Assembly (NCBI RefSeq): GCF_024693525.1
Contig: NZ_JAILKR010000063.1
Coordinates: 1 to 39,600, forward strand
Length of the DNA: 39,600 bases
DNA from: Selenomonas sp.
Lineage (GTDB): Bacteria; Bacillota_C; Negativicutes; Selenomonadales; Selenomonadaceae
Direction of reading: 5' to 3'
The translations under genes and the position numbers were made by a program. Shown here piece by piece: positions 15,162-24,180 of the stretch (position 1 is its first letter; each line of letters starts with the position of its first letter). The notes beneath the pieces are model-generated. The model was not told where the DNA came from. It worked only from the letters and a program-made list of their open reading frames with translations, and ran no database searches.

Positions 15162-16304
15162 ATGACAGCAGATGAAACATCAATCATAAAACCAAAAGTC
15201 AAAATTAAAGTCTTTGGCGTCGGTGGCGGCGGCAATAGCGTTCTTATGCGCATGGGACAGCATAACGATTTAGAGATTGAGCTTATTGCCATCAATACGG
15301 ATGCCAAGCAGCTGCAGTTGGTAGATGAGGCAGGAGTCCGCTGCATTCAAATCGGTGAATCCTTGACGCGTGGACGCGGTACCGGTGGGGATGCAGCCCT
15401 GGGAGAAAAAGCGGCCAAGGCCGAGGAAAAGAAAATCAAAGATGCATTAAATGGGGCAGATCTTGTCTTCATTACGGCTGGTATGGGTGGCGGTACCGGT
15501 ACAGGTGCCGCACCGGTGGTAGCTCGGATGGCAAAGGAAATGGGGCTGCTATCCGTGGGTGTGGTGACGGTGCCCTTCTCCTTTGAAGGCAACCGCAAAA
15601 AGCGCACGGCCATGGAAGGCATCGTAAAGATGCAGTCCCAGATGGATGCTTTGATTGCCGTGGAAAACGATAACCTCATGAAACTGCCGGAGAATCGCCG
15701 GATGACGTTGGTTTCGGCCTTCGAAGCGGCGGATAAGGTGCTCAAGCAGGCCATCAACTGCGTAGCGGAATTGATTCTTACCACCGGCGTTATCAATGTG
15801 GATTTTGCTGATGTTACTACCATTTTCCGCCAGAGTGACAGCAGTGATGCACTGCTGGGAATTGGCAACAGCAGCCGCAGCGCAATGGATGCGGTAAAGG
15901 CCGCCGCCGAAAGTCCCCTCATCGAAAAGGGCCTCAAGGGGGCCCGCGGCGTTATCCTCAATCTTACTGGCGACAGCAGCCTGAGTCTTTACGATGTGGA
16001 TGAGGCAACCCGCTACATCATGGATAACGCGGATGATGAAGTCAATATCATTTTGGGTACCGTCATCGACAATTCCATGGGGGGCAAGGTTCAGGCGACG
16101 ATTATCGCTACGGATTTTGTCGACAGTGTCGTGATGAAATCTCCGACGGTAAAGGTTCCGGAGAGCAAAGTGAAAAAGGAGACGTTTTCCCTGGATACAC
16201 CGGCATTCATGAGCAAGCCCGCAGCAGCAGCCGATGAGAAACCTTCGGGGGCTTTCGCGATTCCGGCATTTCGCTTGACGGTGGATGACAAAGAAAAAAA
16301 ATAA
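15162..16304 (+). CDS. FtsZ-family cell-division GTPase, stand-alone copy
   Basis: The 380-residue protein has the FtsZ GTP-binding glycines (FGVGGGGNS near residue 20), the tubulin signature MGGGTGTGAAP and the T7 synergy loop GVINVDFADV needed for hydrolysis between subunits. It therefore looks enzymatically intact. Deviations include VLMRM after the first glycines, where NAVNRM is usual, and GRGTGGDAALGE where GLGAGGNPEVG is usual. The C-terminal peptide reads FAIPAFRLT, close to but not the usual DIPAFLR that binds FtsA/ZipA. It is not in a dcw cluster, which suggests a second FtsZ. The start at 15162 has AGGGGAA upstream; an earlier in-frame ATG (15144) overlaps that site and is rejected. 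Confidence 0.92.
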   Translation: MTADETSIIKPKVKIKVFGVGGGGNSVLMRMGQHNDLEIELIAINTDAKQLQLVDEAGVRCIQIGESLTRGRGTGGDAALGEKAAKAEEKKIKDALNGADLVFITAGMGGGTGTGAAPVVARMAKEMGLLSVGVVTVPFSFEGNRKKRTAMEGIVKMQSQMDALIAVENDNLMKLPENRRMTLVSAFEAADKVLKQAINCVAELILTTGVINVDFADVTTIFRQSDSSDALLGIGNSSRSAMDAVKAAAESPLIEKGLKGARGVILNLTGDSSLSLYDVDEATRYIMDNADDEVNIILGTVIDNSMGGKVQATIIATDFVDSVVMKSPTVKVPESKVKKETFSLDTPAFMSKPAAAADEKPSGAFAIPAFRLTVDDKEKK

Positions 16305-16313
16305 TCAGGAAGA

Positions 16314-16348
16314 GGAATTGCAGGAGGTATTCCTGCAGTTCCTTTTTT
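16314..16348 (+). terminator. Terminator after ftsZ-like gene
   Basis: GGAATTGCAGGA pairs with TCCTGCAGTTCC around a 5-base loop, followed by TTTTTT. Confidence 0.93.
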
Positions 16349-16378
16349 CGTCGTAAGGATGAAAAGGCGATTTTGTCT

Positions 16379-16408
16379 TTGGCAAAATTGGGCTGGTGGC
16401 GTTATAAT
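16379..16408 (+). promoter_or_regulatory. Promoter of tcdA-gpsA-like operon
   Basis: TTGGCA, 18 bases, then TATAAT (16403-16408). Confidence 0.6.
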
Positions 16409-16444
16409 TATAGTGTTTATACGAAGACGAGAAAGGAAATGACA

Positions 16445-17215
16445 GTGAGCAATTTGGGTAGATTTTCCCGGACGGAACTTTTGCTGGGAGAAGAAGGTAT
16501 GGAGAAATTGGCAAAAAGCACCGTGGCAATTTTTGGTGTGGGCGGTGTTGGTTCTTTCGTTGCTGAGGGGCTGGCAAGAGCTGGTGTGGGGCATCTGGTA
16601 TTGATTGACAACGACCTCATCTGTTTGACCAATATCAACCGCCAAATTCATGCCACTTCAAAAACTGTGGGCCAGGCAAAGACGCAGATGATGAAAGAGC
16701 GCATCTTGGATATCAATCCCAAGGCCATAGTGGATACCATCGAGGATTTCTATCTGCCGGAAAATGCCGATAAGTTTTTCACCCAGCATTATGATTATGT
16801 GGTGGATGCGATCGATACGGTTACAGGGAAAATCAACCTGGTATTGCAGTGCCGGGAACTCAACATTCCGATTATCTGCAGTATGGGCGCTGGCAATAAA
16901 CTGGACCCGACTAAGTTTGAGGTAACGGATATTTATAAGACCAGTGTGGATCCGATTGCCCGGGTTATGCGCAAGAAAATGAAAGAAAACCGCGTAAAAA
17001 AGCTCAAGGTGGTTTATTCGAAAGAGAAACCGCTGGCTGTCAAGCAAAGTGGTTGCGGCAAAAATTGTATCTGTCCGCCGGGCAGTGCCAATAACTGTGA
17101 TATGAAACGGGCGGTGCCGGGCAGTATTTCCTTTGTTCCGTCGGTGGTTGGCTTGATTATTGCCGGTGAAGTAGTACGGGATATAACCGGCATCAAAACG
17201 GAGGTATCCGCATGA
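16445..17215 (+). CDS. tcdA: tRNA threonylcarbamoyladenosine dehydratase (TcdA/CsdL)
   Basis: This is a 256-residue member of the ThiF/E1-like superfamily. The ATP-binding loop reads VAIFGVGGVGSFVAEGLARAGVG, and DNDLICLTNINRQ carries the adenylate-contacting residues. A conserved cysteine-containing segment SGCGKNCICPPG lies near the C-terminus. TcdA cyclises t6A to ct6A at position 37 of ANN-decoding tRNAs. GTG 16445 is placed seven bases after AAAGGA; ATG 16439 is the alternative but sits almost on that site. Its stop overlaps the next start (ATGA), so the pair is translationally coupled. Confidence 0.9.
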   Translation: MSNLGRFSRTELLLGEEGMEKLAKSTVAIFGVGGVGSFVAEGLARAGVGHLVLIDNDLICLTNINRQIHATSKTVGQAKTQMMKERILDINPKAIVDTIEDFYLPENADKFFTQHYDYVVDAIDTVTGKINLVLQCRELNIPIICSMGAGNKLDPTKFEVTDIYKTSVDPIARVMRKKMKENRVKKLKVVYSKEKPLAVKQSGCGKNCICPPGSANNCDMKRAVPGSISFVPSVVGLIIAGEVVRDITGIKTEVSA

Positions 17216-18177
17216 AAGTAACGGTTTTAGGTTGCGGCCGGTGGGGCACATTCCATGCCTGGTATGCAGATTTCATCGGTCATGATGTGATGCTTTGGGG
17301 GCGCAAGGGGTCCAAGCATTTGCAGGAACTCAAGGACACCCGTAAAAATGAATACCTGGAACTGCCGGAATCCGTCGCGCTGACGGATGATTTGTCGGCG
17401 GCGGTGGATTATGCCGATGTCATCGTGATTTCCATCAGCAGTCAGCAGTTGCGCAGTTTCGGTGCCCAGCTGAAGGCGCTGGGAAATCTGGCAGGCAAGC
17501 GCTTTGTCCTTTGCATGAAGGGATTGGAAATCGGCACGGGCAAACGACTGTCGGAGGTTTTTCATGAGTCCGTTGGCACGGAGGTGCCGGTGGCTGTCTG
17601 GGTGGGGCCAGGCCATGTGCAGGATTTTATCCAGAAGATTCCCAACTGCATGGTCATTGCTTCTGACAATATGGATTTGACCAAGGAACTGGTGGATTCC
17701 TTTTCCAGTTCCCTTATACGCTTCTATTATGGGGAAGACCTGCTAGGAACCGAAATCGGCGCTGCGGCGAAAAATGTCGTGGGCCTGGCGGCAGGCATGC
17801 TGGATGGCTTTGGCTACGGCAGCCTCAAAGGGGCTTTAATGGCCCGGGGGACCAGGGAACTGTCCCGGCTCATTGAAAAAATGGGGGGCGACAAGATGAC
17901 CATTTATGGGCTCTCTCATCTTGGGGATTACGAAGCGACGCTGTTCTCTCCCCATAGCAACAATCGCCGCTTTGGTGAAGACCTTATCATCGGTAAGCCT
18001 TTTGCCAAATTAGCGGAAGGCGTCTATACGGTGGAGGCGTTGATGGAGCTTTCCGAGAAATATCAGGTGGAACTTCCCATTTCGGCAACGGTTTATGAAA
18101 TTGTCCACCATCATAAGGACCCGAAAGAGCAGCTGACTCAGCTGTTTCTGCGGCAGACCAAATCGGAATTGGCTTGA
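17212..18177 (+). CDS. Glycerol-3-phosphate dehydrogenase (GpsA)-like protein, divergent
   Basis: The 321-residue protein has the GpsA layout. The NAD(P)-binding Rossmann loop reads GCGRWGTF, a GPGHVQDF segment stands where GPSHAEEV is usual, and the catalytic-lysine region is GTEIGAAAKNVVGLAAGMLDG. The helix GALMARGTREL and NNRRFGEDL follow. GpsA makes sn-glycerol-3-phosphate for phospholipids. Several normally conserved positions differ (GLSHLGDYEATLFSP where GLAGIGDLVLTCTSP is usual), so this may be a paralogue with a shifted substrate. It is coupled to tcdA by a 4-base overlap, and this pairing has no obvious metabolic logic. Confidence 0.8.
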   Translation: MKVTVLGCGRWGTFHAWYADFIGHDVMLWGRKGSKHLQELKDTRKNEYLELPESVALTDDLSAAVDYADVIVISISSQQLRSFGAQLKALGNLAGKRFVLCMKGLEIGTGKRLSEVFHESVGTEVPVAVWVGPGHVQDFIQKIPNCMVIASDNMDLTKELVDSFSSSLIRFYYGEDLLGTEIGAAAKNVVGLAAGMLDGFGYGSLKGALMARGTRELSRLIEKMGGDKMTIYGLSHLGDYEATLFSPHSNNRRFGEDLIIGKPFAKLAEGVYTVEALMELSEKYQVELPISATVYEIVHHHKDPKEQLTQLFLRQTKSELA

Positions 18178-18234
18178 TTTTTTATATTTTGGAAATTAAT
18201 TCCTTCAATTTATGCTATTTATGATATACATCCC

Positions 18235-18263
18235 TTGACGTGGCTATATTAGTATGCTAAAAT
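18235..18263 (+). promoter_or_regulatory. Upstream promoter of carD-like gene
   Basis: TTGACG (18235-18240), 17 bases, then TAAAAT (18258-18263). Confidence 0.55.
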
Positions 18264-18276
18264 ACAAGATTTACTT

Positions 18277-18305
18277 TTGAAAAAATCGGTAAATGATGCT
18301 ATAAT
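18277..18305 (+). promoter_or_regulatory. Main promoter of carD-like gene
   Basis: TTGAAA (18277-18282), 17 bases, then a perfect TATAAT (18300-18305). It lies 42 bases downstream of the other promoter, giving tandem control. Confidence 0.75.
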
Positions 18306-18362
18306 ATAGTGGCAGGCAGCGCATGAGGCTGTCACGTCATATTGAATATAGGGGGTGTGTGT

Positions 18363-18857
18363 TTGCTGCAGGTAGGAGACAAGGTAGTCTATCCGATGCA
18401 TGGCGCCGGAGTGATTGCCGGAATCGAGAATTGTGAAGTTCTGGGTGAAGGAAAATCGTATTATGTTCTACAGATGCCGCTGGGGAATATGAAGGTGATG
18501 ATTCCAACCGACAATGTGGATAACATTGGGTTGCGTGATGTCATCTCCAGTTCTCAAGTGGATGAGGTTCGGAATGTGCTTGAGGATAAGCCTGAACGGG
18601 CCTTGGGAAGCTGGAATAAGCGCTTCCATGAGAATCTTGACCGGATGAAGAGTGGAGATATCTGTGATGTGGCCGCTGTTGCCCGCAATTTAATCTTGCA
18701 GGATCAGAGGCGGAAGATTTCCTCCGGGGAACGCCGTCTGTTGGACCTTGCCAAACAAATCCTGGTCAGTGAACTCGTATACGCCTGTCATAAGACTCCG
18801 GAGGAAGTCGAAAGTTGGCTGGAAGATATTTTATCCCAGAATCGATACAAGCATTGA
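18363..18857 (+). CDS. CarD/CdnL-family transcription regulator
   Basis: The 164-residue protein begins LQVGDKVVYPMHGAGVI, the hallmark of the CarD_CdnL/TRCF RNA-polymerase-interacting domain (residues 1-60). A helical C-terminal domain follows, with SSGERRLLDLAKQILVSELVYA. CarD-family proteins bind the RNA polymerase beta subunit and stabilise open complexes, often at rRNA and stress promoters. TTG 18363 is chosen because AGGGGG lies seven bases upstream and the protein then starts at the conserved motif. The earlier TTG at 18342 would add seven residues overlapping the ribosome site. Two tandem promoters and a terminator make it monocistronic. Confidence 0.92.
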   Translation: MLQVGDKVVYPMHGAGVIAGIENCEVLGEGKSYYVLQMPLGNMKVMIPTDNVDNIGLRDVISSSQVDEVRNVLEDKPERALGSWNKRFHENLDRMKSGDICDVAAVARNLILQDQRRKISSGERRLLDLAKQILVSELVYACHKTPEEVESWLEDILSQNRYKH

Positions 18858-18868
18858 TTCCCGCCTGG

Positions 18869-18905
18869 AAAGGGGGCTGTACCTATGGTACGGCCCTCTT
18901 TTTTG
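18869..18905 (+). terminator. Terminator after carD-like gene
   Basis: AGGGGGCTGTACC pairs with GGTACGGCCCTCT, followed by TTTTTT. Confidence 0.92.
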
Positions 18906-18976
18906 TATCGCAGGACTTGCTGAAAGCCGCTGAGATTGGCATTTGATTAAGAATCGTCAGGATTGGCGTCGTTAGG

Positions 18977-19006
18977 TTGACAGTACAGGGATAAATTGTC
19001 TATACT
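18977..19006 (+). promoter_or_regulatory. Promoter of yacL
   Basis: A perfect TTGACA (18977-18982), 18 bases, then TATACT (19001-19006). Confidence 0.7.
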
Positions 19007-19050
19007 GATTTTATAGTATCAATAATATAAGTAGGAAAGGAGGTGAACGT

Positions 19051-20199
19051 ATGCTGGATCGTGTATTGCGCTTTTTTATTACGCTGTTTATGGCAATCGC
19101 TGGTGGTGCCCTTTTAAACCTGGCTTCGCCGCTGTTGACATCCTTCATCAGCACGGAGATTCTCCAGGCGGATATGGGGTGGATTAAACTCACGGTGGCT
19201 GGCTTTGTCTGCATCCTGTTGGGAGCAGTTCTGGGCGGAGTCATTGGCTTTATCCTGTCCTCGTATTTTATCCATAAGCTCAAGCGGTTTTCGGCTAAAG
19301 TGGAAGTACAGCTGAATAAGATGCCGACTCACGATGTGATTGCCGGTGCAGTGGGACTTCTTCTCGGACTTATCTTTGCTAATCTTTTGGGCTATGCCTT
19401 TTCAAAAATCCCCGTCGTCGGCGAGTATATCCCGGTTATTTTTAGTATCGTATTTGGCTATTTGGGAATCACGATTATGATTCGCAAGCGCAAAGAGCTG
19501 GCAGGGGCCTTTGATTTTATCCCCAAGTTTATGAAGGCGGTGGCTAAAAACCATGAGCCGGAGAAAGAGACTTCGACGGAAACTGCGCCGATGCTGGAGG
19601 GAAACACCCAGTATAAACTGCTGGATACCAGCGTTATCATCGATGGCCGCATTGCCGATATCTGCGATACGGGATTCATCGAAGGAACGCTGCTCATTCC
19701 GGTTTTTGTCTTGGAGGAATTGCAGCATATTGCGGATTCTTCCGATGTTTTAAAACGTACGCGGGGACGGCGTGGCTTGGATATCCTGCAGCGCATTCGT
19801 CAGGGAACCCGGGTACGGGTGGAAGTGACCAATGTGGATTTTGATGACATTGCGGAAGTGGATTCCAAGCTGGTTCGCCTGGGCCAGCAGGTGGGCGGCA
19901 AGATTATCACCAACGACTTCAACCTGAACAAGGTGGCTCAGCTGCGCGGCGTGGAAGTCCTCAATATCAATGAGCTTTCCAATGCGGTTAAGCCTGTGGT
20001 TATTCCTGGAGAGAATATGCGAGTGACGGTGGTCAAATCGGGAAAAGAGCCAGGACAGGGCGTTGCTTATCTTGACGATGGGACGATGATTGTCATCGAG
20101 GGCGGTCACCGCTTCATGAATGAGATAATTGACGTGGAAGTTACGTCGGCTTTGCAGACAGCAGCAGGCCGAATGATTTTTGCAAAACCAAAAAATTAA
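19051..20199 (+). CDS. yacL: PIN/TRAM-domain membrane protein (YacL family)
   Basis: The 382-residue protein has four N-terminal membrane helices (about 5-30, 45-70, 95-115 and 122-145). A PIN ribonuclease-like domain follows, beginning LLDTSVIIDGRIADIC with its acidic metal ligands, continuing with VLEELQHIADSSD and ending around IITNDFNLNKVA. A C-terminal TRAM RNA-binding domain (VIPGENMRVTVVKSGKEPGQ) completes it. This is the exact YacL order, conserved in Firmicutes beside ispD and ispF, as here. The acidic residues suggest metal-dependent RNA cleavage at the membrane, though the target is not established. AGGAGGTG precedes the ATG. Confidence 0.9.
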   Translation: MLDRVLRFFITLFMAIAGGALLNLASPLLTSFISTEILQADMGWIKLTVAGFVCILLGAVLGGVIGFILSSYFIHKLKRFSAKVEVQLNKMPTHDVIAGAVGLLLGLIFANLLGYAFSKIPVVGEYIPVIFSIVFGYLGITIMIRKRKELAGAFDFIPKFMKAVAKNHEPEKETSTETAPMLEGNTQYKLLDTSVIIDGRIADICDTGFIEGTLLIPVFVLEELQHIADSSDVLKRTRGRRGLDILQRIRQGTRVRVEVTNVDFDDIAEVDSKLVRLGQQVGGKIITNDFNLNKVAQLRGVEVLNINELSNAVKPVVIPGENMRVTVVKSGKEPGQGVAYLDDGTMIVIEGGHRFMNEIIDVEVTSALQTAAGRMIFAKPKN

Positions 20200-20202
20200 A
20201 GC

Positions 20203-20252
20203 CATAGCCTTCTCCTATGCCGTGTTTTGACACAAAATGGGAGAAGGCTATC
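20203..20252. repeat. Long inverted repeat between yacL and ispD
   Basis: ATAGCCTTCTCC pairs with GGGAGAAGGCTAT across about 24 bases. No T-run follows on the plus strand, but one does on the minus strand. It may therefore be an mRNA processing or stability hairpin, or a minus-strand terminator. Confidence 0.6.
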
Positions 20253-20277
20253 TGAGGCTATATTAGGAGTGATGGGA

Positions 20278-21051
20278 ATGGTCAGTGTCATCTTCCCCGC
20301 AGCGGGACAGGGAAAGCGGATGAATGCCGGAATTAACAAGGTTTTTCTCGAGCTGGCCGATAGGCCAATGCTGATTCGTACCCTGCAGAAATTCTCGGCA
20401 GTACCAGAGGTGGGGGAACTCATCGTAGTGGTAGGTGCCGAGGAAGTGGAGCCGGTGACGAATCTCTTGAAGAAATTCTCGGGATTAAAGCCTTGGCTGG
20501 TGACAGAGGGCGGTTCGGAGCGCCAGTATTCGGTTTGGAATGGCTTAAAGCAGGTTTCCGCGGAGGCTGATGTGGTTCTGGTTCACGATGCAGCCCGGCC
20601 TCTGGTAACGGTCAAGACCATTGAAGCAGTCATTGGGGCAGCCCGGGAATACGGCGGTGCAATCGCGGCGGTTCCAGAAAAGAACACCGTCAAGGTGGTA
20701 TCGGAAAATGGCGTGGTCAAGTCGACACCGGCCCGGTCAACTCTTTGGGCAGTGCAGACGCCCCAGGGATTCCGTAAGCAGATTTTGGTGGAGGCCAATA
20801 TCAAGGCGGAAGCAGACGGTTTTTTGGGTACAGACGATGCCAGCCTGGTAGAGCGTTTGGGGCGTCCGGTTCACGTGGTTATGAGTGAATACAGCAATAT
20901 CAAGGTGACGACGCCGGAGGATTTGTTGATTGCCGAGGCATTCCTGCGGCAGGAACAGGGAAGTATGCTAGATGCAGTCCGGTCAGCGGCTAAGTTTGCC
21001 AAGGATACGATGAGGGGAAAAATTCCTCACCGGCAGAAGGAGGAAAAGTGA
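20278..21051 (+). CDS. ispD: 2-C-methyl-D-erythritol 4-phosphate cytidylyltransferase (IspD)
   Basis: The 257-residue protein begins [20 protein letters not shown], the nucleotide-binding loop of IspD. It has [10 protein letters not shown] for metal and CTP contacts, and WAVQTPQGF for substrate binding. IspD joins CTP and MEP in the third step of the non-mevalonate isoprenoid pathway. The start at 20278 lies nine bases after AGGAG; ATG 20272 is closer and less likely. The stop overlaps the ispF start by one base (TGATG), matching the usual consecutive order. The C-terminus has an extra basic tail of about 25 residues ([19 protein letters not shown]). Confidence 0.96.
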   Translation: MVSVIFPAAGQGKRMNAGINKVFLELADRPMLIRTLQKFSAVPEVGELIVVVGAEEVEPVTNLLKKFSGLKPWLVTEGGSERQYSVWNGLKQVSAEADVVLVHDAARPLVTVKTIEAVIGAAREYGGAIAAVPEKNTVKVVSENGVVKSTPARSTLWAVQTPQGFRKQILVEANIKAEADGFLGTDDASLVERLGRPVHVVMSEYSNIKVTTPEDLLIAEAFLRQEQGSMLDAVRSAAKFAKDTMRGKIPHRQKEEK

Positions 21052-21527
21052 TGACTCGATTTGGAATGGGCTACGATGTCCACCGCCTGGTAGAAGGGCG
21101 GAAGCTGATTATTGGCGGGGTGGAAATTCCCCATACGCTGGGGCTGTTGGGACATTCCGATGCCGATGTACTGTTGCATGCCATAGCGGATGCCTTGTTG
21201 GGAGCAGCAGCTTTGGGGGATATTGGCCGTCACTTTCCCGATACGGATCCGCGGTTTGAGGGGGCTGACAGCTTGAAACTGTTGGCTCATGTGGGGGAGC
21301 TCTTAGCGGAAAAGGGCTATAAGGTCGGCAATGTTGATGCGACGATTGTGGCCCAGAAACCGAAGATGAAGGACTTCATTCCCCAGATGAATGAAAATAT
21401 TGCACGAGTGCTCGGAGTGAAATCCGACCAGATAAATGTCAAAGCAACGACGGAAGAGAAATTAGGATTTACCGGAACGGAGCAGGGCATTTCTGCTTAT
21501 GCTGTAGCCGGAATTGAAAAAGCCTGA
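21051..21527 (+). CDS. ispF: 2-C-methyl-D-erythritol 2,4-cyclodiphosphate synthase (IspF)
   Basis: The 158-residue protein has the zinc-binding GMGYDVHRL near its start, the [19 protein letters not shown] helix, [12 protein letters not shown], and the C-terminal [12 protein letters not shown] that closes the cytidine site. The length is typical. It cyclises CDP-ME-phosphate to MEcPP, two steps after IspD. It starts at ATG 21051, preceded by AGGAGG, in one-base overlap with ispD. The earlier in-frame GTG at 21048 is not needed. Confidence 0.97.
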   Translation: MTRFGMGYDVHRLVEGRKLIIGGVEIPHTLGLLGHSDADVLLHAIADALLGAAALGDIGRHFPDTDPRFEGADSLKLLAHVGELLAEKGYKVGNVDATIVAQKPKMKDFIPQMNENIARVLGVKSDQINVKATTEEKLGFTGTEQGISAYAVAGIEKA

Positions 21528-21567
21528 CGCCTATAACAGCGCCGGTAAGATAGTTGGAGGAAGAAAT

Positions 21568-22998
21568 ATGCTGAAAGTCTATAACACCATGTCACGCAGT
21601 AAAGAAGAGTTCAAGCCGCTCAAAGAAGGCGAAGTGAGCATCTACTGCTGTGGTGTAACGCCGTATAATCATCCGCATATCGGCAATGCGCGCCCCTTTG
21701 TTACCTGGGATGTCATTCGCCGCTATTTCGCGAAAAAGGGGTATACTGTTCATTACATCCAGAACTTTACGGATGTGGATGACAAAATCATCAATACGGC
21801 TAACAAAGAAGGACTTCAGTGGAGCGATATCTCCGGCCGCTATATCAAGGCCTATTTTGAAGCCATGGATGCGCTCAATGTAAAGCGCGCAGATGTATAT
21901 CCACGTGTCAGTGAAACGATTCCGGATATCATTGCCATGGTACAGCAGCTTATCGATAATGGTTACGCATATGCTGTGGATAACGGCGATGTTTTCTACA
22001 GTGTGGAAAAATTTGCGGGATATGGTAAGCTCAGCGGCCGCAAATTGGAGGATATGCAGGCTGGCGCCCGCATTGAGGTCGACACGCGCAAACACCATCC
22101 CATGGATTTTGCCCTTTGGAAATCGGCAAAACCAGGCGAGCCGAGCTGGGACAGCCCCTGGGGAAAAGGCCGTCCGGGTTGGCACATTGAATGCTCCACG
22201 ATGTCGCTGAAATATCTCGGCAAGAAATTCGACTTCCACGGTGGCGGAAGTGACTTGATTTTCCCGCATCACGAAAATGAGATTGCTCAGTCCCAGGCCT
22301 GCATTGGCGATGAGCACAGCTTTGCCCAGTATTGGCTGCACAACGGTTTCATTACCATCCACAACGAAAAGATGTCCAAGTCGAAGAATAACTTCTTCAC
22401 GGTTAAGGACATTCTAAACGAATATCCGGGCGAAGTGGTACGCTTTTTCATTCTGCAGACTCACTACCGCAGCCCGCTGGATTTCAGTGATGAACGCCTC
22501 AAGGAAGCACAGGTTAGCCTGGGCCGCTTGGAACAGTCCAAATCCTTTATGGATGAACTCTTGAAGAAAGAGGGCACTTCGGATACCGCCAAGGATTTGG
22601 CCGCGAAAGCAGCGGAATATCGTCAGAATTTCTACGAGGCCATGGATGATGACTTCAATACGGCTTTGGCTATCAGTCAGCTTTTTGGTCTCTCCAAGGA
22701 CATCAACATCTACTATCAAGAAGTTATGAACAAGGGCGTAGCCTTCGATGCTGCTGGATTTGCACGGGTAAGTGAGATTTATATGGAAATGGCTTCGATT
22801 ATCGGCATTTTTGAGCAGGAAGAGGCCGCTGCTGACGATGGCCTCACCGATAAGCTGATGGAACTCATTATTGGCATCCGTCAGGACGCCCGCAAGGAAA
22901 AGAATTGGGCTATTGCCGATAAGATTCGCGATGAACTCAAGGAAGTTGGCATTGTTATCGAAGACACGCCAAATGGAGCACGGTGGAAAAAAGCATGA
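21568..22998 (+). CDS. cysS: Cysteinyl-tRNA synthetase (CysS)
   Basis: A class I synthetase of 476 residues. The zinc ligand Cys28 lies in YCCGVTPYN, the HIGH-type motif HIGN is at 37-40, and further zinc residues lie in GWHIECS and PHHENE. KMSKS is at 268-272, and the C-terminal DALR-like helical domain ends in IEDTPNGARWK. ATG 21568 follows GGAGG by seven bases; the longer frame from 21514 overlaps the ispF end and is rejected. The stop overlaps mrnC by four bases (ATGA). Confidence 0.97.
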   Translation: MLKVYNTMSRSKEEFKPLKEGEVSIYCCGVTPYNHPHIGNARPFVTWDVIRRYFAKKGYTVHYIQNFTDVDDKIINTANKEGLQWSDISGRYIKAYFEAMDALNVKRADVYPRVSETIPDIIAMVQQLIDNGYAYAVDNGDVFYSVEKFAGYGKLSGRKLEDMQAGARIEVDTRKHHPMDFALWKSAKPGEPSWDSPWGKGRPGWHIECSTMSLKYLGKKFDFHGGGSDLIFPHHENEIAQSQACIGDEHSFAQYWLHNGFITIHNEKMSKSKNNFFTVKDILNEYPGEVVRFFILQTHYRSPLDFSDERLKEAQVSLGRLEQSKSFMDELLKKEGTSDTAKDLAAKAAEYRQNFYEAMDDDFNTALAISQLFGLSKDINIYYQEVMNKGVAFDAAGFARVSEIYMEMASIIGIFEQEEAAADDGLTDKLMELIIGIRQDARKEKNWAIADKIRDELKEVGIVIEDTPNGARWKKA

Positions 22999-23483
22999 AG
23001 TTTGAACATTTTCAGAAACTCGTCGATATGATGTTTGAGCCTGATGGGGATAATGGTATCTTGCAGCGTTACCGCGGTGTAGATGTCAAGCAGCTCAATC
23101 CGCTGGTACTGGCTTATGTGGGCGATGCGTATTTCCATCTCTATGTCCGTACCCGCCTGCTCTCCTACGAGCAGTGCAAGGTACAAGCACTGCATTCGTT
23201 CAGTGCCCAAATCGTATCGGCAGTTTGGCAGGCAAAGGCCTATCGTGGGATTGAAGAAATGCTTACCGAGGAAGAAAAGGGAATCTATCGCCGGGGCCGC
23301 AATGCTAAAAGTCATGCGCCGCGCAGTGCCAGTGTTGCCGAGTATCATGCAAGTACTGGTTTTGAGGCCCTTTTGGGTAGTCTTTATCTCTCGGAGCAGA
23401 ATGAACGGCTTTACGAACTGGCAGAAGCCTCCTTCCAGGTGATTTCAAAGGCTATGATGAAGGAAATAAGGAGTAAGAAATAA
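22995..23483 (+). CDS. mrnC: Mini-ribonuclease III (MrnC)
   Basis: The 162-residue protein has an RNase III catalytic domain without the double-stranded-RNA-binding domain. Signature segments are LAYVGDAYFHLYVR, with the catalytic aspartate, and STGFEALLGSLYLS, with the second acidic pair. Mini-III trims 23S rRNA ends in B. subtilis. It lies directly after cysS in both genomes and is coupled here by an ATGA overlap. The GTG at 22983 would add four residues and is less likely. Confidence 0.94.
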   Translation: MKFEHFQKLVDMMFEPDGDNGILQRYRGVDVKQLNPLVLAYVGDAYFHLYVRTRLLSYEQCKVQALHSFSAQIVSAVWQAKAYRGIEEMLTEEEKGIYRRGRNAKSHAPRSASVAEYHASTGFEALLGSLYLSEQNERLYELAEASFQVISKAMMKEIRSKK

Positions 23484-23486
23484 TTT

Positions 23487-24179
23487 ATGATAAAAGTCAA
23501 GTTGTTGGAATATACGCCCAATCCGGAGCATGTGGTGGCAATGGCTGCCCGCCTTTGCTATTCCTCGGCCGGGGCGGAAGAGCTGGCCGAGAAAATCAGC
23601 GACGAAAAGGCGAAGGAAATGGTACGCAAGATGGTTACGCTGGGCCATGGTTCGACGATTGAGCATGTCACGTTCACCTTTGGTATCGAAGGGGTAAGCC
23701 GTGTCCTAACCCATCAATTGGTGCGACATCGTATCGCTTCTTACGATCAGCAGTCGCAGCGCTATGTTGCGGCGCATGGGTTTGAGTATATTACGCCGCC
23801 GACGATTGCGGAAAAGCCGGAGGCTAAGGAAAAGTATGAGGCGCTGCTGGCGGAAATCCGCAAGACTTATGATGAACTCACGGCGATGGGAGTTCCCAAG
23901 GAAGATGCCCGTTACGTGTTGGCCAATGCGACCGAGACAAAAATTCTGGTAACGATGAATGCCCGTTCGCTGCTCCATTTCTTTAATCTGCGTTGCTGCA
24001 ACCGCGCGCAGTGGGAGATTCGTGACATGGCCTACAAGATGCTGGCAGAAGTCAAGAAAGTCGCACCAACGCTGTTTCACAATGCGGGTGCGAGCTGCGT
24101 CAATACAGGACGTTGCCCGGAGGGGGCTATGACCTGCGGCAAGTTTCAGGAGATGCTGAAACTTCGGGAGAAGGATTGA
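23487..24179 (+). CDS. thyX: Flavin-dependent thymidylate synthase (ThyX)
   Basis: The 230-residue protein carries the ThyX motif [13 protein letters not shown] (residues 80-92), which binds FAD and dUMP, and a C-terminal [18 protein letters not shown] segment. It makes dTMP using FAD and methylene-tetrahydrofolate without producing dihydrofolate. It follows mrnC by three bases and precedes rlmB by one, within the translation-linked operon. Confidence 0.96.
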   Translation: MIKVKLLEYTPNPEHVVAMAARLCYSSAGAEELAEKISDEKAKEMVRKMVTLGHGSTIEHVTFTFGIEGVSRVLTHQLVRHRIASYDQQSQRYVAAHGFEYITPPTIAEKPEAKEKYEALLAEIRKTYDELTAMGVPKEDARYVLANATETKILVTMNARSLLHFFNLRCCNRAQWEIRDMAYKMLAEVKKVAPTLFHNAGASCVNTGRCPEGAMTCGKFQEMLKLREKD

Positions 24180-24180
24180 T

